Shown: positions 52,403 through 61,128, counted from the stretch's first letter. The stretch is 64,000 nucleotides of DNA from Rhodospirillaceae bacterium (GCA_002721365.1 PBKC01000043.1:62001-126000); one strand, 5' to 3'. Notes: a model not told the origin generated them from the sequence alone. A program made the numbers and translations.

Positions 52403-52909
52403 TCAGCCGCCTGACCGGGGTTTCCGCCGTTCCTCGACCGTTTTGACCACGGTCTCCAGTTCCTTGACCAGAACCTTGCCGATCGCGCCGCCGTCGCCGG
52501 ACATCTTCTGGCCGATGACCACGGCCAAGGCATCCAGATGGGCCTTGATGACCTCGAAATCCTTGGGGTCGGGCTTTTCCGTGTCCTCGATGAAACTCGA
52601 CAGCGAGCCGGCGATCTGTGTCACCAGCGGGTATTCGTAGCTACCGCCGTCGCCCCGCATGTTGTGGGCTTTTTCGAACAGGTCGGTCATGTGGTGATCG
52701 CGCTGTCCCGGATCCGAGAGCGCCTTCTCGTAGATCTCGTAGAGGCGGGTGAGATCGGCGCCGGACCAGGTCTCGTATTCCGGCTTCATCGCGTCGACCT
52801 TGCGCTGGGCTTCCTCCAGCATTTCCGGTTTGACGCCGCGTCCCTTACCGACCTTTTTCTTCAGGGTATTGGGGACGCGAATGACCTGTACGTCCTTGTC
52901 GTCGCTCAT
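52403..52909 (-). CDS. Hpt-domain (histidine phosphotransfer) protein
   Basis: 168 residues preceded by a strong AGGGGAGGG leader. A helical bundle carries the candidate phospho-acceptor His82 in KAHNMRGDGGSYEYPLVTQIAGSL, a block I associate with alphaproteobacterial stand-alone Hpt-like proteins. The N-terminus is basic and probably disordered. It lies 25 bases downstream of a single-domain response regulator on the same strand, and the two probably form a phosphorelay. The kinase is not in this neighbourhood. Its stop directly abuts that of treY with no terminator between. Confidence 0.75.
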   Translation of the reverse strand: MSDDKDVQVIRVPNTLKKKVGKGRGVKPEMLEEAQRKVDAMKPEYETWSGADLTRLYEIYEKALSDPGQRDHHMTDLFEKAHNMRGDGGSYEYPLVTQIAGSLSSFIEDTEKPDPKDFEVIKAHLDALAVVIGQKMSGDGGAIGKVLVKELETVVKTVEERRKPRSGG

Positions 52910-52934
52910 CGGTGCCCTCCCCTTTCGGATTGCC

Positions 52935-53471
52935 TTACTCGCCCGCGGATTCGCGGCGGTCCGCGGTATGCTCTACCGGTTCTACGGTTTCCGAGGATCG
53001 CCGGTCGGGTCCCCGCCGCTCCTCTTCCCTTCGCCGCCGATCCGGGCCGAAAAAAGTCTTGTTCCGGATAAACGGGCGAGGGTGTTCGATGATCGAGACC
53101 AGCCGGTTATGCAGGGACAGAACCGAAACCGGCTTCTTCAGGACTTCCGTCACCCCGGCATCGCGCGCGCGCATCACCCTTATTTCCTGCGTGTAGCCGG
53201 TCAGCATGAGAATCGGGACGAAGGGACACGGGCTGTCCACCTTGCGCAGGCGAGAGACCAGTTGCAGCCCGTCGACCGGTCGCATCACCCAGTCGACGAT
53301 CATCACGTCGTACTCCGCCCGCGTCAGAGCTTCGTACGCACTCTCGGCATTGTCGAACGCATCGATATGCTGAACGCCGATCGAACGCAGAATGGTCTTC
53401 ACCAGCTCGAGCGCATGGTGATTGTCGTCGACCAGGATGACTGAAATCTTGCTGAGATCGTAGAAATGCAT
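52935..53471 (-). CDS. Single-domain response regulator
   Basis: 178 residues: a receiver domain (about 8-130) with acidic pair Asp15-Asp16, phospho-acceptor Asp60 (VMIVDWVMRPVDG), Thr in LMLTGYT and Lys in EVLKKPVS, followed by a charged Arg/Glu-rich tail (FFGPDRRRREEERRGPDRR) and no output domain. DWxMxPxDG receivers with such RRGPDRR tails recur in Rhodospirillales, from memory. The partner is likely the downstream Hpt protein. A small hairpin occupies the place of the Shine-Dalgarno (53473-53489). Confidence 0.9.
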   Translation of the reverse strand: MHFYDLSKISVILVDDNHHALELVKTILRSIGVQHIDAFDNAESAYEALTRAEYDVMIVDWVMRPVDGLQLVSRLRKVDSPCPFVPILMLTGYTQEIRVMRARDAGVTEVLKKPVSVLSLHNRLVSIIEHPRPFIRNKTFFGPDRRRREEERRGPDRRSSETVEPVEHTADRRESAGE

Positions 53472-53583
53472 GCGCGGGAAAAAACCGCGTTCATGGAAAC
53501 TTACGGCGCAAGATCAACGATAGGGGGAAACACCGCCCGTTGTCATTCATCAGTTTCCGGGGATGGCGAGCCCGGACGTTGCG

Positions 53584-54852
53584 TCAGGCTGCGGCCGGAC
53601 GGTCGTCATCCTCAGGTATGTCTCCGCTGTCTTCCTCGGCGCGCGGGTCGAGTTCGAACACGGCCGGGCTGGTCCGCGGGGCGGCGACGAAATCGCTCTG
53701 CGCTTCCGCAGGGACAGCGGGGTTGGTCCGCATCCGGTAGGCCGCGTAGGCGCCGAGAAGAAGATGTGCTGCGGCGGTGAACGCGAACAGGGACCGGTCG
53801 CCGAACTCGGCCATGACGATGGCGCCGGCGCTCGGCCCCAGGACGGCACCGAAGCCGAACACGAGAAGCAGGCCGCTGCTGATCTGAACGAACTCGTGCG
53901 GCGCCGCTCGATCGTTGGCGTGCGCGATGCAGAGCGAGTAGAGCGTGAAGGCAAGCCCCCCGAACAGCGCCCCGCTGGCGTAGACGGCTATGACGGAGTA
54001 GCCGCCGACGGCGGCGAGAGCGACGCCGGCCGCTGCCGCCACGAAGGCTGACGCCATCAGGACCGTGCGCCGGTCGAAACGGTCGGACAGTCCGCCGATC
54101 GGCCATTGCAGGATCGCGCCGCCCACGACGACCGCGGCCATGAAACCGGCGATGTCGCTCGGCGGCAGGCCGACGCTCCGGGCATAAACCGGTCCCATCG
54201 CCCAGAAGGCGGCGTTCGTCAGCCCCACGGTGAACGAGCCGACCACGCTCAGAGACGAGTTCGCGAACAGTTGTTTCAGGTGCAGCTGGACGCTTTCGAT
54301 CGGGGTCGGGGCGACAGCAGTGGTCAGCGCGACCGGCACCAGCGACAGGCTGATAAGGATCGAGACGATGCAGAACAGTTGGAATTGCGCCGGATCGGCG
54401 AGGTTCAGCAGCATCATCCCGAGGGTGGTGCCGCCCAGATCGACGATCCGATAGGTCGAAAGGATGCGACCACGGTTGACGTTGCTGGCGCGTTCATTGA
54501 GCCAGCTCTCCGTGATCATATAGAGGCCCGCCAGGCAGAAGCCGGTAGCGCACCGCAGCGCGCCCCACACATAGGGGTCGACGACCAGGGTGTAGCCGAG
54601 AGCCGCTGCCGCCGCCACCGCGGCGAAGGCCGTATAGGAACGGATATGGCCGACCCGCCGCACCACCCGCGGGCCATAGATGCATCCCAGCACGAAGCCG
54701 AGATAGTAGCCGGACAGCACCAGGCCGATCACCGTGACCGGGAATGCCTCGATCGCCGCTCGGGTGGGTAGCAGAATGTTCTGCAGCCCATTGCCGAGGA
54801 CCAGAATCGCGAGACCGAGCAGAAGGGCTGTGATCGAGGCGAAAGTGGTCAT
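53584..54852 (-). CDS. MFS transporter
   Basis: 422 residues with 12 predicted helices and the MFS loop motif between TM2 and TM3 (GCIYGPRVVRRVGHIRSY) and its repeat in the second half (GGLSDRFDRRTVLMAS). The second half fits the YcaD-like/unknown-substrate MFS group. C-terminal 40 residues are hydrophilic and acidic. It stands alone on the minus strand, 112 bases upstream of the response regulator start. Substrate unknown. Confidence 0.88.
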   Translation of the reverse strand: MTTFASITALLLGLAILVLGNGLQNILLPTRAAIEAFPVTVIGLVLSGYYLGFVLGCIYGPRVVRRVGHIRSYTAFAAVAAAAALGYTLVVDPYVWGALRCATGFCLAGLYMITESWLNERASNVNRGRILSTYRIVDLGGTTLGMMLLNLADPAQFQLFCIVSILISLSLVPVALTTAVAPTPIESVQLHLKQLFANSSLSVVGSFTVGLTNAAFWAMGPVYARSVGLPPSDIAGFMAAVVVGGAILQWPIGGLSDRFDRRTVLMASAFVAAAAGVALAAVGGYSVIAVYASGALFGGLAFTLYSLCIAHANDRAAPHEFVQISSGLLLVFGFGAVLGPSAGAIVMAEFGDRSLFAFTAAAHLLLGAYAAYRMRTNPAVPAEAQSDFVAAPRTSPAVFELDPRAEEDSGDIPEDDDRPAAA

Positions 54853-54925
54853 GGCGCCGCCAAAGGGAGAAGGCTGTCGTCGACGCCCTTATGCTTCGAC
54901 GGGCAAGTCCCGGCAAGGCTTATCG

Positions 54926-54944
54926 GCCCGATTTATCTTCGGGC
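54926..54944 (-). terminator. Weak hairpin after the YqjE-like gene
   Basis: GCCCGA-N7-TCGGGC forms a 6-bp stem about 15 bases beyond the stop at 54959. No U-tract follows on the minus strand. Confidence 0.3.
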
Positions 54945-54958
54945 GTGGTCCGGATCCT

Positions 54959-55453
54959 TCAGCGATCGCGCCTGTCGCCGGACAGCAGCCCGGCTGCGAT
55001 GCCGACCCCGAGCGCACCGACGACGAGGCCGATGGCGGAGCCCCTTCGCAGGCCGTTCCGCGGTGAAGAAGAGGGGGGCGGCGAACCTGCGGACGGGTCG
55101 GACGGACCGTAGGTCCTCCCCGCCGGCGGCGGCCCGCCATAGCCATAACCGCCGCCGCCCCGCGGCGGCCGCGGCTGCGTCCTGCTCAATGCGCTCACGA
55201 CCAGGGCCGCCAGCGCGAAGATCAGCACGACACCCAGAAAGATCGCCGCCGTGATGAGTGCCGCCCAGGTCGGGTCGTAGGCGTTCTTCAGCGCAAAGAA
55301 CAAGCCCATAGCCAAGAAAACCACGGCGGTCGCCAGGATCGTCGCTCCCAGGACCGCCACCACCAGCGCAATCCCTATGGTCCGCCCGATGCGCCGCGCC
55401 CTCAGACGCAGCCCGAGCAGTAGATCCAGGGCTCCTACGATCTGGCCGAACAC
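54959..55453 (-). CDS. YqjE/holin-like small membrane protein
   Basis: 164 residues from a GTG. Two TM helices (about 26-52 and 62-90) are followed by a Gly/Pro/Tyr-rich segment and a third hydrophobic stretch (about 140-158). The LLGLRLRARRIGRTIGIAL start and TM hairpin resemble YqjE/phage-holin-3-like membrane proteins often paired with YqjD-type proteins. It begins five bases after the YqjD-like gene. Probably an envelope-stress or ribosome-membrane association module; function inferred from pairing only. Confidence 0.65.
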   Translation of the reverse strand: MFGQIVGALDLLLGLRLRARRIGRTIGIALVVAVLGATILATAVVFLAMGLFFALKNAYDPTWAALITAAIFLGVVLIFALAALVVSALSRTQPRPPRGGGGYGYGGPPPAGRTYGPSDPSAGSPPPSSSPRNGLRRGSAIGLVVGALGVGIAAGLLSGDRRDR

Positions 55454-55458
55454 GGCGG

Positions 55459-55827
55459 TCAGTCGAGACGCTTCAGCAGGCGACCTACCAGCAAACCGAT
55501 CCCCAGCGCGGCGAGCACAGCGCCGAACGGCCGTTCACGGATACTGTCCTTCAACGTGTCGACGCCCTCGGCGCCTTGGCGCTGCAGATCGGCCATCGTC
55601 CCTTCCAGGCGCCCGCCCAACTCGTCGAGCCGGGCCCGCGCCTCGGACTTGGCGGCATCCGCGGAGTTGGCCGACAGTGACCGGACGTGCTGGGCGAGCT
55701 GCGCGAGATCGCTGCGCAGCGCGTCCATGTCCTCGCGCAGCTTGTCCATGTCCGTCTTTGCTTTCGCCTCCGCCATGCCGGCCTCCGCCCGTCTTGATGC
55801 GTCCGATATCGTGTCGTCGTTACCCAT
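55459..55827 (-). CDS. YqjD/ElaB-like (DUF883) protein
   Basis: 122 residues: a helical, charged N-terminal region with heptad character (DMDKLREDMDALRSDLAQLAQHV) and a C-terminal glycine-rich TM helix (FGAVLAALGIGLLVGRLLKR), the ElaB/YqjD layout. In E. coli such proteins tether ribosomes to the membrane in stationary phase. It lies six bases after the entericidin-like gene and five before the YqjE-like gene, a three-gene unit. Confidence 0.8.
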   Translation of the reverse strand: MGNDDTISDASRRAEAGMAEAKAKTDMDKLREDMDALRSDLAQLAQHVRSLSANSADAAKSEARARLDELGGRLEGTMADLQRQGAEGVDTLKDSIRERPFGAVLAALGIGLLVGRLLKRLD

Positions 55828-55833
55828 GCGGGT

Positions 55834-55992
55834 TTACATGTCTTCCTGGACTTCCTCCGACATGTGCTGGACGCCCTCGCCAGCCGACTCCACGTCCTCG
55901 CCTGCGCCCTGGATGGTATTGCAGGCGGAAATCGCAGGCAACGTCCCGGCCAGGAAAGTGATCGCCAGAAGAACACGCTGTGTGCTTGTCAT
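55834..55992 (-). CDS. Entericidin-type small lipoprotein
   Basis: 52 residues from ATG 55992 (GGAG six bases upstream); ATGs at 55995 and 56004 are close alternatives. Signal peptide with lipobox ISAC near residue 22, then NTIQGAGEDVESAGEGVQ, the entericidin A/B family pattern. A membrane lipoprotein associated with envelope stress. First gene of the unit with the YqjD- and YqjE-like genes. A TGAAC-N17-TGTT pair about 50-75 bases upstream loosely resembles a general-stress (EcfG) promoter. Confidence 0.85.
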   Translation of the reverse strand: MTSTQRVLLAITFLAGTLPAISACNTIQGAGEDVESAGEGVQHMSEEVQEDM

Positions 55993-56040
55993 CATCGTCT
56001 CCATGTCTCTGCGGTTGCGTAACGCGGTTACATGGGGACG

Positions 56041-56066
56041 AACACTGCGGTACGGCGGTTGGTTCA
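56041..56066 (-). promoter_or_regulatory. Possible EcfG-type stress promoter of the entericidin unit
   Basis: On the minus strand TGAAC (56062-56066) and TGTT (56041-56044) are separated by 17 bases, one mismatch each from the alphaproteobacterial EcfG consensus GGAAC-N16/17-CGTT. The position, about 50 bases before the ATG, is right for a promoter. The match is weak. Confidence 0.25.
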
Positions 56067-56226
56067 TCGGCGGGCGTTCGGCCGGTACGGAGCAACCGCT
56101 TTCCGTCTCCGATTCAACATTTCGTATTTGTTACAGCTAACACCCACAAATATTTGATGAATTTCCCAGACGGGACGGTTAGGCTTTTGAGCGGACAGGT
56201 CGTGACATCGATCCAGGGAGATCAGG

Positions 56227-56961
56227 ATGGCCAAGCGTTCCGCCCGCCTTGCAGCAGTTCCCAAGGAAGAGATACCGGTCGACCCCCCGCACCCTCTCGG
56301 CATCGGCTGGGACAACATCGACCGTCAACGCGAACAGCGGTTCGTCCGCCGCGTAAAACCGATGAGCGCTCATCAGAAGGAACTGATGGACGCGATGCGA
56401 GAACACAATCTGACATTCGCCCTTGGGCCGGCAGGGACCGGCAAGACCTATCTGGCCATCGCCGCGGCCGTCACCGCCCTCGAAGAAGACCGTGTCGCCC
56501 GCATCATCCTGTCGCGCCCGGCGGTGGAGGCCGGCGAGAACCTCGGCTACCTTCCCGGGACGATGGAGGACAAGCTCCTCCCCTATCTTCGCCCGCTTTA
56601 CGACGCGCTCAGCGACCGCCTCGGCGGCAAACGGCTGAAGACGCTGATCGGCAATGGATCGATCGAGATCGCGCCGATCGCCTATATGCGTGGCCGGACC
56701 TTCAACAATGCCTTCATCGTCATCGACGAGGCGCAGAACTGCACCTATGGGCAGATCAAGATGCTGCTTACCCGTCTCGGCTGGCATTCGACGATGGTGG
56801 TGACCGGCGACCCCGATCAGACCGATCTGCTGCCCGGCGTCTCAGGGCTCGCCGATATCGCACAGCGCGTGGAGCGGGTGCCCGGCGTCGCGTCCGTCTG
56901 GCTGGACGACCATGACGTCGTCCGTCATCCGCTGGTCGCGAGCATGCTGTCCGTGCTGTAG
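56227..56961 (+). CDS. PhoH family ATPase
   Basis: 244 residues. Walker A GPAGTGKT is at 67-74, Walker B in AFIVIDEAQNCTYGQIKM, sensor TGDPDQTDLLPGVSGL. This is the stand-alone PhoH core with a short N-terminal extension, without the PIN domain of PhoH2. It is a cytoplasmic nucleotide-binding protein linked to RNA metabolism or phosphate stress. It has its own GGGAG leader and is divergent from the entericidin gene across about 234 AT-richer bases. Confidence 0.92.
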   Translation: MAKRSARLAAVPKEEIPVDPPHPLGIGWDNIDRQREQRFVRRVKPMSAHQKELMDAMREHNLTFALGPAGTGKTYLAIAAAVTALEEDRVARIILSRPAVEAGENLGYLPGTMEDKLLPYLRPLYDALSDRLGGKRLKTLIGNGSIEIAPIAYMRGRTFNNAFIVIDEAQNCTYGQIKMLLTRLGWHSTMVVTGDPDQTDLLPGVSGLADIAQRVERVPGVASVWLDDHDVVRHPLVASMLSVL

Positions 56962-57116
56962 CCGACCCGGCGCTCGGCCGGGCCGGTCGCCAAAAAGGGG
57001 ACGTTGCGACTCGTTTTCGGCGTGCCGAGAGCCAATGTCTTGGTCGATCGCGTAGGCGTATCGACCAATGCGTTGTGCGCGGCCGAAGCCGGAACACAGA
57101 GGAGGAGACGGCGAAC

Positions 57117-57935
57117 GTGTCTGCTTTGAAGACGATGATGAGGGCGGCGGCAATCGGCAGTGTGCTGATTGCCGGCGGGACGGCCTGGGCCGGTCCGACG
57201 CTGGAGGAGCTAACGACGGCGGCTCACCGCGATCCGTCGAACGTGTCGCGGAACGTCTATCGCCATCCGGCCGAGACGCTGCAGTTCTTGGGGATCGAAC
57301 CGGATATGACGGTGGTCGAGATCTGGCCGGGCGGCGGCGGCTGGTACATGGAGATCCTCGCACCCTATCTGCGTGACGACGGCACCTACTACGCCGCGAG
57401 CTTCGATCGCGACACCAGCAGCGAGTATCTTCAGGGCGCGATCAAGAAGTTCGAGGCGAAAGTCGCGGCGCACCCCGAGGTCTACGATAAGGTGAAGGTC
57501 ACCGAACTCAGCACCAGCAAGACCGAGATTGCTCCTCCGGGGTCGGCGGACATGGTCCTCACCTTCCGGAACGTCCACAACTGGATGAAGGGCGGTTATG
57601 CCGACCAGGTGTTCGCGGCAATGTTCAAGGCCTTGAAGCCCGGCGGCATTCTGGGCCTCGTCGAACATCGTGGCGATTCTTCGGTTCCGCAGGATCCGTC
57701 GGCCGCGTCGGGCTATGTGAACGAGGACTACGCCGTGCAGCTCGCCGAGAAGGCCGGGTTCGAGCTGGTCGACAAGTCCGAGATCAACGCCAACCCGAAG
57801 GACACCAAGGACCATCCCGAGGGGGTGTGGACTCTCCCGCCGGTGCTTCGGATGGGCGATCAGGATCGCGACAAGTACCTCGACGTCGGCGAGAGCGACC
57901 GTATGACGCTCAAGTTCCGCAAGCCGGCGTCCTGA
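57117..57935 (+). CDS. Exported class I SAM-dependent methyltransferase (COG4798-like)
   Basis: 272 residues from a GTG with GGAG nine bases upstream. The N-terminus is a signal peptide (about 1-25, ending AWA-G). The rest is a Rossmann methyltransferase: MTVVEIWPGGGGWYMEIL (motif I), ADMVLTFRNVHNWM (motif IV region), LKPGGILGLVEHR. Motif I has the unusual WPGGGGW form known in this family. Export is odd because SAM is cytoplasmic, so either the leader is a membrane anchor or the protein binds something else in the periplasm. Ends in a strong terminator. Confidence 0.8.
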   Translation: MSALKTMMRAAAIGSVLIAGGTAWAGPTLEELTTAAHRDPSNVSRNVYRHPAETLQFLGIEPDMTVVEIWPGGGGWYMEILAPYLRDDGTYYAASFDRDTSSEYLQGAIKKFEAKVAAHPEVYDKVKVTELSTSKTEIAPPGSADMVLTFRNVHNWMKGGYADQVFAAMFKALKPGGILGLVEHRGDSSVPQDPSAASGYVNEDYAVQLAEKAGFELVDKSEINANPKDTKDHPEGVWTLPPVLRMGDQDRDKYLDVGESDRMTLKFRKPAS

Positions 57936-57962
57936 TCCAGTCGCAAAAACGCGCTCCTATCG

Positions 57963-57991
57963 ATGCCCGGCCCTGTGCCGGGCATTTTTTT
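57963..57991 (+). terminator. Rho-independent terminator
   Basis: ATGCCCGGC (57963-57971) pairs with GCCGGGCAT (57977-57985) around a 5-base loop and is followed by seven T residues. This is a textbook intrinsic terminator 28 bases after the methyltransferase stop. Confidence 0.92.
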
Positions 57992-58046
57992 CGTCGAGTG
58001 CTTCAGCCCGGGATCACCCGGAGAGATCGACCCGGGCCGATCTCGA

Positions 58047-58793
58047 CTAGCGGTCGAGGGGACGCGACGAAGAGGGCTTTCCCGCGATCTTCTCGAAGAA
58101 GGCGGATACCCCCCAGCGTCGTTCGAGCACCACGGCCTGCAGCAGCAGGATGGTGATCATCATGATCAGCGCGGCGAGAACGACGTCGCTCAGGAAATGG
58201 GCGCCCTGGGCCATACGGACGAAGCCCACCAGGACGCCGAAAGCGCCGATGGCAACGGCTGCCCGCCGGCGGTTGCCGGGCCATACCACCACCAGCGCCA
58301 GCAGGGCGAAAGCCAGCGAGGCGTCGCCTGAAATGAACGAGCAATTGCCGGGGCATTGGTCGCTGATCACGAAAGCCTTCGAGAAGACCTTGTCGCCCCC
58401 GAACGCTTCGATCTGGCTCGGGCGGGCCCGTTCCCAGTTCTCCTTGAACAGGGAGTTCGCGATCAGCCCCGGCCCGATCGACAGGACGAGCACCAGGAAG
58501 ACGAGGTCCCGCCCTTTCAGGAAATAGAACGGTACCCGCTTGACCGCGACGACCACCAGTCCGGTCAGGGCGAACACGCCGATCAGTGTCGCGAGGGCGG
58601 GGACCACACTGTTGATGAAATGGGCGAACGGATCGAAGGCGAGGATGAAGTGGCCGTCCGAACCGACCAGCATCCGGGCGACCGCGAGATCGATCCCCGG
58701 GAAGACGACGAAGACAGCGGTGGCGATCACGGTCGCGGCCGTCACGGCTCGCAGCCTGCCGATGGTGCTGCCATAGAACGAAGTGCCGGTCAT
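58047..58793 (-). CDS. PAP2-family phosphatase with variant central motif
   Basis: 248 residues from ATG 58793, which overlaps the upstream glycosyltransferase stop (ATGA). Six TM helices. The acid-phosphatase triad is KENWERARP, then CSFISGDASLAF in place of PSGH, then VRMAQGAHFLSD with the Arg and nucleophile His. The His of PSGH is replaced by Asp (SGDA), a variant seen in some lipid A-phosphatase-like members. It is the last gene of the cluster and probably hydrolyses a lipid phosphate such as undecaprenyl diphosphate or a lipid A phosphate. Confidence 0.85.
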   Translation of the reverse strand: MTGTSFYGSTIGRLRAVTAATVIATAVFVVFPGIDLAVARMLVGSDGHFILAFDPFAHFINSVVPALATLIGVFALTGLVVVAVKRVPFYFLKGRDLVFLVLVLSIGPGLIANSLFKENWERARPSQIEAFGGDKVFSKAFVISDQCPGNCSFISGDASLAFALLALVVVWPGNRRRAAVAIGAFGVLVGFVRMAQGAHFLSDVVLAALIMMITILLLQAVVLERRWGVSAFFEKIAGKPSSSRPLDR

Positions 58794-60376
58794 AGCCCTT
58801 GGAATCCTTCGGCGTCGTACAGGTAGACAGTCCGGGCACTGCCGCTCGGGCCGCGTATCCGCAGGATCTCCCGCGTCTCCACAGTCTCGAAACGGCTGAT
58901 GATATCGTCGGTGAGCGGCCATTGGCTCACCAGGAGAACGTAGCCGCCGTCCTTCGGGGTCAGGGGCGTTTCAAGCTGGAAGTGATCGCCCGGCACCCCT
59001 TCGGTGGGCCAGCGGAGGACCGGCTGCAGCCGCGGGCGCGCGTAGTAGAGAAGCTCGGCGGTAGCCATGCGGTCGAAGGCGGCGATTGCCGTGTAGGGTG
59101 CACCGGCGGCCCGGTCGGCGACCTGGGCGCCGATGTCGCGCCAGCCTTCGAGGCGTGCCCGCAGAGACTCCATTCCCGGAAGCGGCGTGCCCAGCGCGCC
59201 GGCATAAAGATAGACGCCTGCGGCGGTGTGCAGGGCGATGGAGAGGCCGAGCACGTTCCGCGCGCCACGGCGCAGCAGCCAAGCGACCACCAGCACCGTC
59301 GCACCCACATAGGCGACGGCGGCCCAGTTGGCGTGCGCCCGTGACAGCAGCGCCTGCACCAGCACCAGCAGGATCACCGGAACGGAAAGGCTGAGGAGAT
59401 AGCGGTCGGCCACGCGCGTCCCGGCCTCGTCCGGCTCGGTCCGTTGCCGGAGGCGAAACGAGGTTACGAGCAGCCATAGCAATGTCGCGAAGAGCAGAGG
59501 CCCGAAGACGCCGAACTGGGAACCCAGGAACTCGAGAGCCTTGTCGGGATGGAGCAGGGGACCGCTGCCCCAATGGGCGTTGTCGGCGGTATGGCTGAAG
59601 GTCACGAGGCCGTGGTCGAGGTTCCATAGGAGGTTCGGCAGGAACAGGAGTACGGCCAGGGCGACGATCGTCATGAACTGCCGGCTTGCCAGAAACGCGC
59701 GGACCGTCGGTTCGACCCAGGCGAACACGGCTACGCCGAGGAAGACGTATATCATCGCGTATTTGGCGAGCAGGCCCACCCCGATCGCGACCCCCGCCAC
59801 GATGCTCCAGGTCCAGGAGCGCTCGCGGAAGGCGTTCCAGAAGGTGAGCAGGGCCACGGCCCACAGCAGCAGAAGCGGCACGTCGGTCGAAATCAGCAGC
59901 GAGGAGTACCAGACGGCCGGCAGCGTCGCGAAAACGATTGCCGCCCAGGTTCCGGTCCGGGCGTCGTACAGACGGGTACCAAGCAGCAGGACCACCATCG
60001 CCGTCGCCGCGTGCAGGGCCGGCGACGCCCCACGGATACACGCCTCGCCGTCACCGCAGAGTTCCGTGAACAGGCGGATGATCCAGGCGAGCAGGGGCGG
60101 TTTGGAGTAGTAGCCGAAGGCGAGATCCCTTGACCACGCCCAGTACTGGGCTTCGTCCCCATAGAGTTCCAGATCGGCCAGCAGCAGGACCGACCAGCGC
60201 GCGATCAGCAGGGCTACGACGACGGCGACTGCGAGCGGAACGCTACGAAGGAAAGGTCGAACGGCGATCGTCTCGGCTCGAAGAAATGGTTTGTCCGTCA
60301 GGCACTGGCTTTGGTGACGGCGGGGGCCATGCCCCCTGTCGGGCGCCGATGTGACCGGATCAGGACCCGGCGCCAC
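58790..60376 (-). CDS. GT39/ArnT-type membrane glycosyltransferase
   Basis: 528 residues from a GTG at 60376; no other start codon occurs in frame before the first TM helix, so the gene overlaps the upstream PAP2 gene by 79 bases. The first periplasmic loop has the catalytic acidic residues in LYGDEAQYWAWSRDLAFGYYSKPPLLAWI. About 11 TM helices and a C-terminal soluble domain (about 420-528). Members transfer sugars from polyprenyl phosphate to lipid or protein acceptors in the periplasm. Two such enzymes in one operon suggest sequential additions. Confidence 0.85.
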   Translation of the reverse strand: MAPGPDPVTSAPDRGHGPRRHQSQCLTDKPFLRAETIAVRPFLRSVPLAVAVVVALLIARWSVLLLADLELYGDEAQYWAWSRDLAFGYYSKPPLLAWIIRLFTELCGDGEACIRGASPALHAATAMVVLLLGTRLYDARTGTWAAIVFATLPAVWYSSLLISTDVPLLLLWAVALLTFWNAFRERSWTWSIVAGVAIGVGLLAKYAMIYVFLGVAVFAWVEPTVRAFLASRQFMTIVALAVLLFLPNLLWNLDHGLVTFSHTADNAHWGSGPLLHPDKALEFLGSQFGVFGPLLFATLLWLLVTSFRLRQRTEPDEAGTRVADRYLLSLSVPVILLVLVQALLSRAHANWAAVAYVGATVLVVAWLLRRGARNVLGLSIALHTAAGVYLYAGALGTPLPGMESLRARLEGWRDIGAQVADRAAGAPYTAIAAFDRMATAELLYYARPRLQPVLRWPTEGVPGDHFQLETPLTPKDGGYVLLVSQWPLTDDIISRFETVETREILRIRGPSGSARTVYLYDAEGFQGL

Positions 60377-61128
60377 CGCCGCTTTATACCAGACTGCGGC
60401 GCGAGATCACGCTTTGCCGTGCATGGAAGATCGGGAAAGACGTGATGGCGCAACAGGATTGCAGTCGCAATACCGACATAAGCGCCGACGATGACGTCGC
60501 TTGCGTAGTGGGCCGTCACCACGACACGGCTCAATGAAACGACGACGGCTATCGGGATCAGGATCTTGCGCCATGGCGGCGCCATCAGGCAGAGAGCGGT
60601 GACCACGGTCCAGATCACCTGGGAATGGCCGGAGGGGAACGAGTTCATCCCGAAATCGAAGTTGCCCGGTATCAGGCCGTAGAGATCGCTTTCGAAGAGA
60701 TAGCGCGGGCGCACACGGCCCAGAACCAGCTTGACCGTGATGACGGTCAGGCCCGCCGCAGCGAGCGCGGACAGCATGTAGCTGGCCTTGGCGGCGACAT
60801 AGAGACCATAGACCTGGGCTTTCCGGTCGATGCCTCGGCGGGCGAACAGAAGGCCGATGACGAGAGCCACGCCGGCGATGGCGAAGTACCAGTCGCCGCG
60901 GCCGATCTCGGTAACGGACTCGAACGCGGCTACCAAAGCTGGGTCGGCTTGGTACTTGAAGTAGATCGCAAGCGGCCGGTCCACCCACAGCACGGCCATG
61001 ACCGCCGCCGCCATGGTCCCGAGGCCGCTGCTGAGAAGGGGCCGGGTGGAAAGACGGCGAAAGATCGCGGGAATATCTGGAAGCAGCCAGAAGAGGCAAA
61101 AACCCGCCACCGAATTTCCTGACCGCAT
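60298..61128 (-). CDS. PAP2-family phosphatase
   Basis: 276 residues with GGAACGT before the ATG. All three canonical motifs are visible: KLVLGRVRP, SFPSGHSQVIW and SRVVVTAHYASD. Six TM helices and a basic C-terminal tail. It is likely an undecaprenyl-diphosphate or lipid A phosphatase. It overlaps the second GT39 gene by 79 bases and starts 59 bases after the stop of the first GT39 gene. Confidence 0.92.
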   Translation of the reverse strand: MRSGNSVAGFCLFWLLPDIPAIFRRLSTRPLLSSGLGTMAAAVMAVLWVDRPLAIYFKYQADPALVAAFESVTEIGRGDWYFAIAGVALVIGLLFARRGIDRKAQVYGLYVAAKASYMLSALAAAGLTVITVKLVLGRVRPRYLFESDLYGLIPGNFDFGMNSFPSGHSQVIWTVVTALCLMAPPWRKILIPIAVVVSLSRVVVTAHYASDVIVGAYVGIATAILLRHHVFPDLPCTAKRDLAPQSGIKRRWRRVLIRSHRRPTGGMAPAVTKASA

